From Chamaelirium japonicum (lineage: Eukaryota > Streptophyta > Magnoliopsida > Liliales > Melanthiaceae): a stretch of 64,000 bases of DNA. The notes under the pieces were generated by a model. It did no database searches and was not told where the DNA came from. It was given only the letters and a program-made list of their open reading frames with translations. Every line of letters starts with the position of its first letter. The stretch's first letter is position 1. The position numbers and the translations under genes were made by a program. The stretch covers positions 20,122,851 to 20,186,850 of the forward strand of contig OX393552.1 of the NCBI GenBank assembly GCA_947650365.1, written 5' to 3'. Shown here in pieces: positions 11,741 to 23,460 of the stretch.

Positions 11741-14124
11741 TGTAACGCCCCGATATTTTACGGATTTATTCAACCCGTATAATACTGGGGTGTTATGAAT
11801 AAAAACTTGATATAGATAAATTCCATCAAATATGGAAATTACTGAGCCATTCTATTAAAAACATCATTATTTGATTACAATATCTCGAAATCGAAAGTCT
11901 AAAGCTAAGACTTTCCACATCGACATATCATATTCCGGCTCCGTCATCGTCATAGAAAAGGGTGTAGAGTGGGTCTTCAACTCCTTCTGGGTCGATTCCC
12001 GATCGCTCCTCATCTTCTTCGGGTGCTGCAGGGTTGGTCTCTGTAGGGTGCACATCATCTGTAGGGGGGTGAGTTCTATCCACTGACTCACCAATGACTT
12101 AGTTTTATTCATGCTAAAACATATATATTGAAAGCAGTAAACATGACTACGAAAAGTAAACAATAAAATATTAATCACCCGATTCCCTTTTTGGCCCTTC
12201 CGCCAGGATAGGAATCTCAAGCCTTACCCGGGTACTTTTAGTCCGCAACAAGGCTAGCCCCACACCTAGGTACTTTTAGTCCTCAGACCAGGCTAGCCCC
12301 ACACCTAGGTAACTTTTTGGCCTTCCGCCAGGGCTAGACCCACACCCAGGTACTTTTTGGCCTCAGCCAGGGCTAGACCCACACCCAGATACTTCTTGGC
12401 CTCAGCCTAGGCTATCCCCACACCCGAATAAGTGATTACGTATTTCAAAATTTATCATCACATAGCAAATTACCGATATTCTATAGCATATATTTAGCAT
12501 GAACAAACTTAGTTTAAGTCCCCTACCTGAACCGTTGAAGACTCTTACTCCTGGTGACGAAGCTCTAGGAAGCTCATAACCTGAAAGTATGTTACTATAA
12601 TACGTTAGTTTTTAACCTAACTTTTAGCAGGATTTTCCGAAACGTTTTCCGATATGAATTAATAGGTTTCTCTTCTTTAGGGGTATTTTGGTAATTTTTA
12701 AAATACTTTAAATTTATACTTAGTGTGTAGAACTTTTCATTCTGAAATCGTGGCCTCAGACGGAACTCAATTCGGAGTTCGTTTGCTCCCGGTATGGCCA
12801 AAATAGCCGATATTGTCGGAATTTAAATGGGCGTCTGCCTTTAGTAAAAATGTCAGGTTGCTTTCAGCAATAACGGTGCAGTTTAACGAAGGTAGAGTCG
12901 TTTTATCATAGTTTGTTATTTGGGCTCATTGGGCTTCGGCTCACGGTGTTTAATGGCTTTAATGGGCTTCGGCCCAGACTATGTTTAATGGGCTTAATGG
13001 CCTAATGGGCTTCGGCCCAGAGGTTTAATGGGTTAATGGGCTTAGGCCCAGAGGCTGAATGGCTAATAGGCTTCAGCCCAGAGGCTTAAGGTTTTTATTG
13101 TATTGGTGGTTCCGCATCATAACCACAATCATGTAGTCGCAGACGGAATTCGATTCCGAGTTCAAATAAAAAGATTATGACCATTTAACCTTAGGGGTAA
13201 AATGGTAATTTTACTTTTTAATTGTCGGTTATGGTATTTTAAGATCTTATTAGGTGTATTTTATCATTACGAGTCCAACGCCACTGACGGAACTCAATTT
13301 AGAGTCCGTATGGGTAAGATATGGTCAATACAGCTTACCTTGATAATCTATATGTTTAATTATAGGTGATTTAGAAACATAAGATGTAAATGGATCTATT
13401 GGTTAGCCTAGAGGGCTTTAGATTGGTTTTAGAAAAGGTTGTGGGTTCTAAAATGAAGTCTAGCTATTTTTCACCAATATTTTTATAACGGGTTAATGGG
13501 TTTAAATTTCATACCTGACCCAACAACCCGGGGTGGTGTGAGGTGGCGGTCGGCCGGAGGTGGTGGTCGGTGGTGGCGGCGCCGGAGGTGGTTGCTGGCC
13601 GGAGGTGGTGGAGGTGGTGGCCGTTGGCCGAAGGTGGTGGCGGCGGGGCGGCGCCCGGTGGCCGGAGGTGGCGGCGCCCGGTGGCCGGAGGGGCTTGGGT
13701 GAAGAATTCTATTGAAGTGGGGGGTTTATATAGGCCTCCTAGGAATACCAAGAGTCCCGAGGTCTTTATTGCAAAACTGTCGTTTGGTCTTCCCATTTAA
13801 TATAAGAATTATTTCGCTTGTATTTGAATAGAAAAACATTAATGGATTTTTGGTTAGAGAAAACTGGTTTAAAATTTTATTAAAAGGGTCTCGGGTTCGA
13901 ATCCTTCTATTGGCTAATATATTTATACATATATACCATTTTTCTTTTAAATTTTTAAATGCTTTAAATGAGTTCAAAACGAAAAAGTTTATATATGTTT
14001 TTTGATCGTTTCGACGAGACGGACGCAATGGCCCCATCCAATTTTTATTTTAAATTTTGTATCAAAAATTCTTATTATATAGTTTTAAATTATATTAAAT
14101 TATTTATATTTTTGGGATGTTACA
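11741..14124 (-). mobile_element. Ty3/gypsy solo LTR (2384 bp)
   Basis: A single LTR with TG..CA ends (TGTAACGCCCCG on the left, TGGGATGTTACA on the right) and a perfect 5-bp duplication GCTAT at 11736-11740 and 14125-14129. No internal region, primer site or second LTR adjoins it, so it is a solo LTR left by LTR-LTR recombination. The minus orientation is favoured because CTATATAAAC at about 13729 lies upstream of a GC-rich leader and the minus-strand 3' end, CGGGGCGTTACA, resembles the end of the intact gypsy element at 18630. A fossil. Confidence 0.85.
12234..12430. repeat. tandem repeat inside the solo LTR (about 39 bp x 5)
   Basis: Five diverged units of about 39 bases share the pattern CTTTTTGGCCTCAGCCAGG then CTAGCCCCACACC and AGGTA. 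A second short-period array built on GGGCTTCGGCCCAGAGG lies at about 12930-13095, and a GGTGGTGGCGGC-rich block at 13540-13700. All are internal to the LTR. Confidence 0.7.
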
Positions 14125-14245
14125 GCTATGAACCACTCACCAAGTTCAGTCCATATGTATGAAGACGTGTCGACTTCTTAAAGAGAAGGCAAAACTCCAC
14201 CACTGATAAGAGCATGGCGATACAAACATGCCAATGGAATAGGGT

Positions 14246-14554
14246 TCACGCTGGAAGATGGAGGAAGAAGGTGGAGGAGGAAGGGGGAGGAGGGCCATCG
14301 GATTAGGGTTCCAGGGCTTGAAGGATAGAAGAAGGAGGAGGAAATAAGGAGAGAGGTGGAGGAAGAGGGAGGAGGGGGTGCCGTCAGAAAATGAGGCGAC
14401 GAATGAGGCTTGGGCGGCGGTCGAGGCGGAGGACGATGGGTGCGGCAACAATAGCGACCGGCTAGAGGTTGGGGATGAAGGTAAACAAGGTATTAATTCA
14501 TTTTTTTAAGATTTGGGTGCCAAAACTAATTCCATGGGTGCAAATAGAGCATCC
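14246..14554. mobile_element. half of a fold-back element (right arm only)
   Basis: Matches the right arm of the element at 27853-28497: a GAAGATGGAGGAAGAAGG-type purine-rich stretch, a TTAGGGTTCC block, and a terminal CCATGGGTGCAAATAGAGC. The left arm is missing. Noncoding. 14130-14245 and 14555-14709 show nothing else. Confidence 0.55.
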
Positions 14555-14709
14555 CCCGGTGCGTGATGGAGCCACTCATAACTGCCTCAAACCAAACAAC
14601 TGATTCATAGTCCACCAAAAATACATCAAACCAAACAATGGATTAGTTTATAAATGCCGCTAACCAAACAAGTGTAGTTTCACATGTAAAAGTCATACCT
14701 ACATCTAGT

Positions 14710-15180
14710 TAGGGGTGGCAATGCGTTGGGTCGGGTCGGGTTAGGGTTCGGGTTCGGGTCAGGTTGAGAGATAGGTATAACGGCAAAACGCCCAACCCGA
14801 ACCCGATCCGTTTAATAAACGGTTCAAAAACTTAAACCCAAACCCGATCCGCCTAATAAACGGGTTGACCCGACCCAACCCGTTTAACCCATTTACTAAA
14901 TAGGTCAGGTCTTGTCGGGTCGGGTTGGCTCGGGTTGGGTCAACAGAACCCATGTAAACTTGTCGGGTTGGGTCAAGACGGGTCGGATTGGGCCGGGTTG
15001 GGTCGGGTTGGTTCAGGTTCGGTCGGGTCAGTTCGGGTTGGCTCGGGTCAATCGGGTTATAAGTATAAACCCAAACCCGACCCATTAAATAAACGGGTCA
15101 ATCGGGTCGACCCGTTTATGACCCCAACCTGTTTAGGCCAAACCCAAACCCGCTAACTTCGGGTCGGGTTCGGGCACCTA
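14710..15180. mobile_element. hAT-like element full of GGGTCGGGTT repeats
   Basis: Begins TAGGGGTGGCAATG, the hAT-type terminus seen in other islands here, and contains about 450 bp of degenerate GGGTCGGGTT and its complement arranged as inverted halves. The right end (GGGCACCTA) is a worn copy of the terminus. No target duplication is visible at this copy. Noncoding. Confidence 0.55.
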
Positions 15181-15264
15181 GAAGCAAACGAACGTAATCT
15201 AAGATAAAATATAAACACCTCAATGGTGTATCAGATTTTTTGTCGCTAAGGGTAATGGCACAGT

Positions 15265-18200
15265 TGTAATACCCGGTACGTTTGATTTCAGGGTAGCCCA
15301 GTTTTAATTATTATTTTATTGTTGCTAAATTGATTGTTTTGTTTCGTATTTATGATCGTCAATGGTGTGTGCTTGAACATGAGTTGGACTGGGCAGTGGG
15401 CCCCGGGTCCGGGTCGCTAGGCAACGCTGGAGGCATGGCAGGAATGTTATTGATGATAATTTAAATTAATTAAAATAACAGGTTTTTAGGCGAGTCTGTC
15501 GGACTCATGAGGTTTGCGCACTGGCCCGTCTTGGTGCGATGCGAGCCCGAGTGTGAGCCTTGCTTAATTGCGAGCAATGATAGAAAAAAAATAAAAAAAA
15601 TAAAAAATAAAAACCCAAATCCAATCTCAACCCAACCCAACCGAACCGACCTTCTCTCTCTATCTCTCTTCCCTCAAATCATAAACCCAAACCCCATCTC
15701 AACCATCCATCTCTCCCTCTCATCTCCACTAATAAAACCGAAACCCACCCAGATCTCTAACCCATCTCAAAAACTGACCTCTCTCCCTCTATCTCTCAGC
15801 CGAACACCCCTAAATCCCGATCTTCTCCCCTATATCTCTCAACCGATCCCTCTCTATCCCGCCGCCCAGCACCCTCCGATCATCCCTCTCAAGCCCGAAT
15901 CCCCTCCCGAAATCCCTACGATTTTCCTCAACGGATCGATCCGATCTCGTCAACCGCAGCCCCGATCCCCCCTGAAATCTCGATCCCCTCTCATCCCTAT
16001 CCCGTCGGGCCCCTCTTCCTCTATAAATAGAACCACCCGACCCGACCCCCCTGATCTCTCTCCGATCTCTCACCCCCGTCCGACCTCTCCCTCTCTTTTG
16101 GATCTCTTTTTCCCTTCCGATCTTCCCCTGTGGTCTGTGAGAGCGGCAGCCGACCGGGGAGGAGCAGCCGGCGCTGGAGAGGAGCAGCCGGAGGAAGAGC
16201 CATAGCCGAGGACCCCCGACTGCACCAGGTCAGCCTCCCCTCCATCCCCTGTTCCTTCTTTTTCCTTCTTTTTCGGCTCTGTTGAGACCAACCCGACAAA
16301 CCCCTGCCTTTTCCCCTTTTTCTGTGCTGATACGACTAGCCACCATTGAACCGTCCCTACCTTCACTGCAACGTCTGTGTCTTGTGCCCGATGGCCCAAC
16401 GAACCCAGTCGACCTTTAGCTTTGCATGACTCCTAACCTGCCGGTTTTGGCCTAGCACCCGAAGCTGAAAACCTAGGGTAGAATTGTTTTTTTTCTTTTT
16501 GGTGGTATTGTTGTTGGCAGTCGGCCCGATGGCGGATTCGCTAAGCCAAACCAAGTCACACCCGAACAACCCTCGTACCCATCCGGTCGTTCCCAGATTC
16601 GACCCAACGAGACTAGTTAATTACCCCCAATCCGAATTTAGACCCTGTAAGGTCCTTAGGTCCGTCTGTAAATTATTTTTCTGAACCCAAAACCCTAGCC
16701 CGAGGACGTCTTGGGCGAAAGATGAACCGAGCCCCGACTTGGCTTTCTCACCCTTGTAGAGACTCACCGACTTAGATTTTAATAAATACTCGTGTGATTG
16801 AATTACTAGTTTGTACCGGGACGATCCAGCCGTGGACGGAGCAGAGGCCAGAGACAGGAGTCCGTGCACGTCGATCAGGTGACACCGCATGCTTTCTTTA
16901 ATAATTAATAATGTTGATATAGAAAATTAAGGGTAGGTATCCATAACGCTGCATGCGGGTCCCGCCGGACGTCGTCGCATGTGGTCGAGTGGACCCCGCC
17001 TTGCATGCGGAGTCGCGAGTCCGGCGACGCATGCATAAAAAGTTAATAATTTAATAATAAATATTCTATTGTTTGCATGGACACTATAGATAGGTATTCC
17101 CTTAAAATGAATAAATAAATGATTAAAAAATTATCGGGACCCACCCTCCTGAGGGGAGCGTGGTAACCCTAGTAAATGGATGTTGGGCGAGAGTGCTTTG
17201 TTATATTTAATTATGATGCTGGGTTGTGAGTGGGTGCGAATCCTGGTGTAATCCATCGAATATGATTAAACATTGTTTAGTTTTCTTTAACGCCATGTGG
17301 TTTGTTAATCGTTGTTAATCTACCTGGTTAGAGGGTAGGGACCCCGTGCGCGCAAGGGTCGTGAACCACCTTGTGCGTACAGCCGAAGTTAAGTAGATTA
17401 GGGGTCACGGGCAAGGGTTGTGGTAAAGTCAATAGGAGGTGCCCTCGAGTAGGGATTGGCCTAGCAACCCTGTCCCGAGGAGTTGAAGTCCCCATAGTAA
17501 AGCAAGTTGGGCGGTAGAGCTCCACCGTGAAAGACGAAAAACCCCTTATGATCATCTGGGTGAATTGTGCATGGAGTTGGTGGATGCACGGCGAGAGAGT
17601 TGGCCCTCTACATCGAAATAAAAGGCCCGATAGTAATGCCCGACCGGGGGCAGGTTGAACAAAATATTCGGGGTTCATGTATGAGTGTGTAATTGTCTGA
17701 TATTAAATTTTGAATTGTATGACTGTTCACACAATGACCTAGTGACAGTAGGATTTGCATGTGAATATAGAAATTGCATGGACACATAGGACGTGATTGA
17801 GAACATAGCTTGATAATTAAGTTAATCAATAATTTGTCTTAAAAATTTGAGCGTTGTTAATTATTAAAATTGTTAGCTTGTCACTAGCCATTTATTTGGC
17901 TAATCTCCCAAATATATTTTTTGGGGGCTACTCATTCCCACGAGTAGACTCTTCTACAGGAGCTGAGGCACAGGAGCAGCAGTAGGAGTCCAGTAGTTAG
18001 CTTAGGGTAGCAGCTTATCTTTCTATTTATGTCAATCTTAGTAGTGGTACTTTTTCATTCGATGTAATCGAATTGGATTGAATAATAATTCTATTATTAG
18101 GTAGCTAGTGTGATAAGTGGTAATGTGCCAGCTGAATTCTTTGGGTAGGCCTCTCCTCAAGGCCCCAAGCCTAGGTTAGATCACCACAAAAATATAACAA

Positions 18201-18630
18201 GAAGAATTGACCTAATTTGACAAGCCCAGTAAATAGGACCTCCAGACAGATGCACCGAGTGTTCGGGAGCGGGTGAGATACTTGGCTCGCCGTCAGAGGC
18301 CTGAGCCTCGTGCTCCTTTAGAGGATATTCTGTCAGTATGTCGTGACATCGTTGGGTCGCATGTACTGAAAGGATATCCCTTTAGCAAGTCGAGCCTGGC
18401 CTAATGTTCTCTCTGTTGATAAATTTTAGTTCTAAAAGGAATACAAATATTTTCAAGTTTCAAACTATCCTCTTTCATTTCTCTCCCTTCTTTCATTTGC
18501 TTGTGTGTGAGCGTAGAAAGAGCCCAGTGAGAATCCTAAATTGGCATAGTTAAGTAACCATACCCAGAACCTCTTCCTTTTTCTCACCTCACACCCCAGG
18601 AATCGGTCTTCAGATTTCTGGGGCGTGACA
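15265..18630 (+). repeat. 5' LTR of the gypsy element
   Basis: Runs from TGTAATACCCGG to GGGGCGTGACA, 3366 bp. A TATA box (TATAAAT, about 16022) follows a CT-rich region and precedes the presumed transcription start. An apparent 232-codon frame inside the LTR lies over this low-complexity CT/CCC-rich stretch and is not treated as a gene. Confidence 0.92.
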
Positions 18631-18632
18631 GC

Positions 18633-18644
18633 TGATATCAGAGC
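18633..18644 (+). promoter_or_regulatory. primer binding site of the gypsy element
   Basis: TGATATCAGAGC lies two bases after the 5' LTR and differs at one position from TGGTATCAGAGC, the usual complement of initiator methionine tRNA in plant LTR elements. Confidence 0.8.
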
Positions 18645-18749
18645 CTAGGGATATATTCCTAGGGGTTAGTTTCTAGGATTATGAGTCAGTCTAGAGTCTA
18701 AATAGTTGGTTAGTAGATGGTTGACGTTAGGACTATCTTTTCATTTCAG

Positions 18750-19900
18750 ATGGCGGGTACTAGGAGTGGAAATGGTGCGAGCAATGGAGTAGGATCGTCC
18801 TCTGCGTCTGATAGCACGACAAGGATAATGGAAATGCTCCAGGGGATGGCCACCATGGTCCAGCAGCAGCAGGCTGCTGTTGCGCAGCAGCAGACGGCTG
18901 CTCAGCAGCAGGGCGAGCTAGCACAGACTGCTCTTGCCCAGGCCCAAGCTCGTCAGCAGGCTGAGGGCGAGCGGCAAGGGAAATTACTGAAAGACTTCAA
19001 GGCGATGGTACCACCGAGCTTCAAGGGAGAGCCAGACCCCATAGAGGTCGATCGATGGTTCCAGCAGACTGAGAAGATACTGAATGCGTTGGGCATCACC
19101 GACGATAGGAGAGTGACCTTCGCCTCGTACCAGTTTGAGGCTGAGGCTAACTTCTGGTGGCAGACAGTCCAGCGCACCAGAGCAGCAGATCGAGGAACGA
19201 TTACATGGCAGGAGTTCGAAGAACTCTTTCGGAAGAAGTTCTTTCCGGTTACCGTGCAGAACCGGATGGAGATGGAGTTTCTAGCGCTATATCAGGGATC
19301 TCGTACTGTGACACAGTATGAGGCCAAGTTCTCGGAGCTTGCGAGGTATGCTCCACACCAGGTGGCGACCGACGGCAGGAGAGCCTTACGCTTTGAGCAT
19401 GGCTTGAATCCAGCGATCAGAGGTAGAGTTACCCCTTTCTTGGGGCAATCTTATGAGGAGTTGGTCAACCGGTCTCTGGCAGTGGAGCAGGAGTTGAAGG
19501 AGTCCTGCGCTATCATGGAGAAGCGGAGTGGCAGCAGTCGCAACGGTCCACCAACTCAGAAGAGGTTTAAGCCTATGGAGACTCGACCACCGTCGCGCCA
19601 GCCTCAGAACTTTTGTGGTCCTCCAACTCTTGGACCACCGCGGCGTGGATGTTTTCAGTGCGGTTCGTTGGAGCATCTGAAGTGGAACTGCCCACAGCTT
19701 CGTCGGCAGCCACTCCTACCAGCTCCACCCCAGAGGCCTGCTCTGCCGCCACCACCTGTGCAGCAGCAGAGGCCTCCACAGAGAGCTCCACAGCAGCAGC
19801 GTCCTCCCCAGCCACAGCAGCAGAGGCCTTTCCCCCGTCAGGGCGGAGGAGGCAACCAGGCTCAGGGAAGGACGTACATGTTAGTTGGTCAAGACCCAGA
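18750..19900 (+). CDS. gag region of the gypsy element
   Basis: Capsid-type polyprotein region of a retrotransposon. After a Q-rich N-terminal part comes the Retrotrans_gag domain (about 19000-19510) with the usual FKG-x-PDP start, WW pair and FF-x-V block, then a P/Q-rich linker with one CCHC zinc knuckle, CFQCGSLEHLKWNC, near 19650. The start at 18750 (MAGTRSG) is typical; an in-frame ATG 33 bases earlier is less likely. Particles would be cytoplasmic. Fossil element; no repair implied. Confidence 0.85.
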
Positions 19901-20034
19901 GGCTTCTGGGGGAGCGATCGAAGGTAACCCTGAACTTAGAATTTCAATTCGTAGACATAATGGTGTAGTTGTCTTTTCTATTTGCTTTGACTCATTAGAA
20001 CCTGTAGCAACCGGTAGCTAGATTAGTTTCTTAC

Positions 20035-23000
20035 ATGTTTCCGATAATGCTAGGTACCCTTCCTGTCTTTTCGACCCTTGCTTTCGTTCATTTCGATAGC
20101 GGGTCTACTCACTCCTATATCGTCCCTAGTTTTGTCAAGACCTTGGGACTGGAGTCGGTTCCATTGAGTAATACTCTGTCAGTGTTTTCACCACTCGGGG
20201 TAAGTACCGATGTGGACCGGATTTGCCGGGACTGCATCATTCATATAGGAGACAGAGAGCTCTCGGCAGACCTCATCATCCTGGACTTAGGAGGAGTGGA
20301 TGTACTGCTTGGGATGGATTGGATGTCAGTCTATCACGTTACCCTTGATTGCTTTACTAAGAAAGTCACATTCTCACTTCCGGGGAGCGAGGCTTTTTAC
20401 TTCTTGGGAGACAAGCAGAAGATCTTGTGCCCGGTACCGCTGCAACAGATAACCCTCAGCTTACTAGCGCAGCTACCGAGTAGAGATAAAGATGGGAATC
20501 CAGTGGTACTATCACTGATGGTTCATGAGTTTTCGGATGTCTTCCCATATGAGCTTCCAGGCTTGCCTCCACCTCGAGAGGTTGAGTTTGCTATAGATTT
20601 GGCACCGAGAGCAGCACCGATCTCGGTTGCTCCATATAGGATGGCTCCCGCGGAGCTAAAGGAGCTGAAGACCCAGTTGGAGGAGTTACTCGATAGAGGC
20701 TTCATTCGTCCCAGCACATCTCCTTGGGGAGCCCCAGTTCTTTTTGCTCAGAAGAAGGATGGGACGAAGAGGCTTTGTATCGACTATCGTAAGCTGAATA
20801 GCTTAACGATCAAGAATAAGTACCTTTTACCGCGAATTGAGAACCTATTTGATCAGCTGAAGGGGGCTTGCTATTTCTCGAAGATTGACCTGAGGACCGG
20901 ATATCACCAGTTGGCTGTGAGAGCAGAGGATATTCCGAAGACGGCGTTCCGGACGCGATATGGGCACTATGAGTTCTTGATCATGCCCTTCGGTCTAACG
21001 AACGCCCCTGCAGCATTTATGGATCTGATGAACCGAGTCTTTAGCATGTTCTTGGATAGATTCATAGTAGTGTTTGTGGACGATGTCCTCATTTACTCCA
21101 AGACGGAGGGAGATCATCGGGAGCACCTGAGTGCTGTGTTGCAGACCCTCAGAGACCACCAACTGTATGCCAAGCTCAGTAAGTGTGAGTTTTGGATGCA
21201 GGAGGTGAAATTTCTCGGACACGTTGTCTCGCAGGAAGGCATCTCCGTGGATCCATCGAAGATAGAGGCCATGATGGACTGGGAGCAGCTGAAGAACGTA
21301 TTTGAGATCAGGAGTTTCTTGGGGCTTGCAGGCTATTACAGACGTTTTGTGGAGGGATTTTCTCATCTAGCAGCACCTCTCACCCGTCTGACAAAAGAGG
21401 GTGTCAGGTTTGAGTGGTCGGAAGATTATGAGAAGTCCTTCCGGGAGTTGAAGAGGTGTCTCACTTCAGCCCCAGTGCTTACGATTCCGGCCAGTGGCAA
21501 AGGTTATGTTGTCTTCACCGATGCCTCACTGATGGGGCTTGGAGCTGTACTGATGCAGGATGGTAGGGTGGTAGCCTATGCTTCTAGGCAATTAAAGACT
21601 CACGAGAGGAACTATCCCACCCATGACTTGGAGTTGGCTGCAGTGGTTTTCGCCCTGAAGATATGGAGGCACTACTTGTACGGTGAGGAGTTCGACATGT
21701 ATTGCGACCATAAGAGTCTGCGATACATCGGGAGTCAGAAGGATCTGAATATGCGACAGAGGAGATGGATCGAGGTCCTGAAGGATTTCAATTATTCGTT
21801 CTTTTACCATCCTGGTAAGGCGAATGCTGTTGCAGATGCCTTGAGCCGAAAGTCCCGTAGCCAGCTTGCTAGATTGGTGACTGATCGACAGGACTTTCTG
21901 GCCACGATATAAGGCTTTGATTTGTGGGTTCAGTGGGAGTCCTCTTATACCGTGTTGTGCACCATACGAGTGCAGCCTAGCCTACTTCAGAAGGTGATTG
22001 CAGCACAGAGGTTGGATTCTGAGTTGGAGGAGATTAGAGTGCGGTACGACAGTGGAGAGTCTGTCCCGGATTGGTCGATCGATGCTGATGGAGGTCTAAG
22101 GTTTCGGAGGAGGTTATGCCTCCCTGCTAATGAGGAGGTTCGAGAGGAGGTGTTGTCAGAGGCGCATCGATCCAAATTCTCGGTGCACCCTGGCGGCACC
22201 AAGATGTATCTTGATTTGAGAAGACAGTTCTGGTGGAAGGGCATGAAGCGTGACGTGGCCGCCTTTGTGTCTAGATGTTTGACTTGTCAGCAAGTCAAGG
22301 CTGAGCACTAAAGACCGGCTGGATTGCTACAACCGCTTTCAGTAGCTGAGTGGAAATGGGAGCACATCACGATGGATTTTGTTTCGGGGTTGCCTCTGAC
22401 CCGGAACAAACATGACTCAGTTTAGGTGATCGTGGACCGACTGACGAAGGCGGTGCACTTTCTTCCGGTGCGGACAACGATGACATCCATCGACCGAGCG
22501 AAGTTATATGTGAGGGAAATTGTCAAGCTGCACGGAGTTCCAGTTTCCATTATCTCGGATCGAGATCCTCGGTTCGTTTCTCGATTTTGGGAGAGCCTGC
22601 AGACAGCTTTGGGGGCGAAGCTCAGTTTTAGCACTGCATTTCACCCGCAGACGGATGGCCAGTCAGAGAGGACGATTCAGATTTTGAAGGATATGTTGCG
22701 GGCTTGCATAGTAGATTTTGGAGGCAGTTGGGAGGAGCACCTACCACTTGTGGAGTTTGCCTACAACAATAGTCACCAAGCTAGCATCGGCATGGCCCCC
22801 TATAAGGCTTTGTACGGGAGGCCATGTCGGTCACCTCTTTGTTGGGCAGAGGTAGGAGAGCAGAGTCTCTTGGGGCCAGAGCTTGTGCAGGAGACGACTG
22901 AGATGATCCAACTGATTAGAGAGCGACTTAGAGCGGCGCAGAGTCGACAGAAGAGCTACGCAGTTGTGCGTCGACGCCCGCTCGAGTTTACTGTCGGAGA

Positions 23001-23405
23001 CCATGTCTTCGTGAAGGTTTCCCCTCGGCGAGGCATCACCAGATTTGGGAAGAAAGGGAAGTTTGCTCCGAGGTTCATAGGTCCTTTCGAGATCTTGGAG
23101 AGAGTTGGCGTGGTGGCATATCGTCTGGCACTGCTCCCGCAGCTCTCTAGCATCCACGGTGTCTTTCACGTGTCAATGCTTCAGAGGTATGAGCCAGACC
23201 TGTCGCACGTGTTAGATTGGCAGGACCTGACTCTCAGTTCAGACGCGTCCTATGAGGATAGACCGGTCAGGATCTTGGCTAGCGAGGATCGAGTGCTTCG
23301 TACAAAGACCATCCCCATGGTGAAGGTGCAGTGGCAATACTGTAGTGAGGAAGAAGCTACGTGGGAGCTCGAGTCAGCGATGCGGTCCCAGTACTCTTTT
23401 TTGTT
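20035..23405 (+). CDS. pol region of the gypsy element (PR-RT-RH-INT-chromodomain)
   Basis: Domains in order: aspartic protease with FDSGSTHSY near 20092; reverse transcriptase (about 20600-21160) with [10 protein letters not shown] and FVDD near 21073; RNase H (about 21500-21770) starting FTDAS; integrase with an HHCC-type zinc region (about 22165-22300), then the catalytic core with [14 protein letters not shown] and GQSERT blocks (about 22425-22850), then the GPF-type extension; and a chromodomain (about 23310-23395) with the VQW..C.EEEATWE pattern. The domain set and order define chromoviruses. The coding frame is in pieces (about two breaks). Fossil. Confidence 0.88.
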
Positions 23406-23447
23406 TGATGATTAGTGTTAGTTAATTTTCGGGATGAAAATTTTAAT

Positions 23448-23460
23448 AAGGTGGGTAGGA
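23448..23460 (+). promoter_or_regulatory. polypurine tract of the gypsy element
   Basis: AAGGTGGGTAGGA lies immediately before the 3' LTR, where the plus-strand primer of reverse transcription is expected. Confidence 0.7.

Noticed and set aside
13496-13800. Open frames on both strands at the GGTGGTGGCGGC block
   Set aside because: Simple-repeat translation (G/R/W or P/H runs) inside a solo LTR.
15507-16205. 232-codon open frame near the start of the gypsy LTR
   Set aside because: It lies over CT- and CCC-rich LTR sequence, its counterpart in the 3' LTR is not conserved in length, and the product is low-complexity S/P/L.
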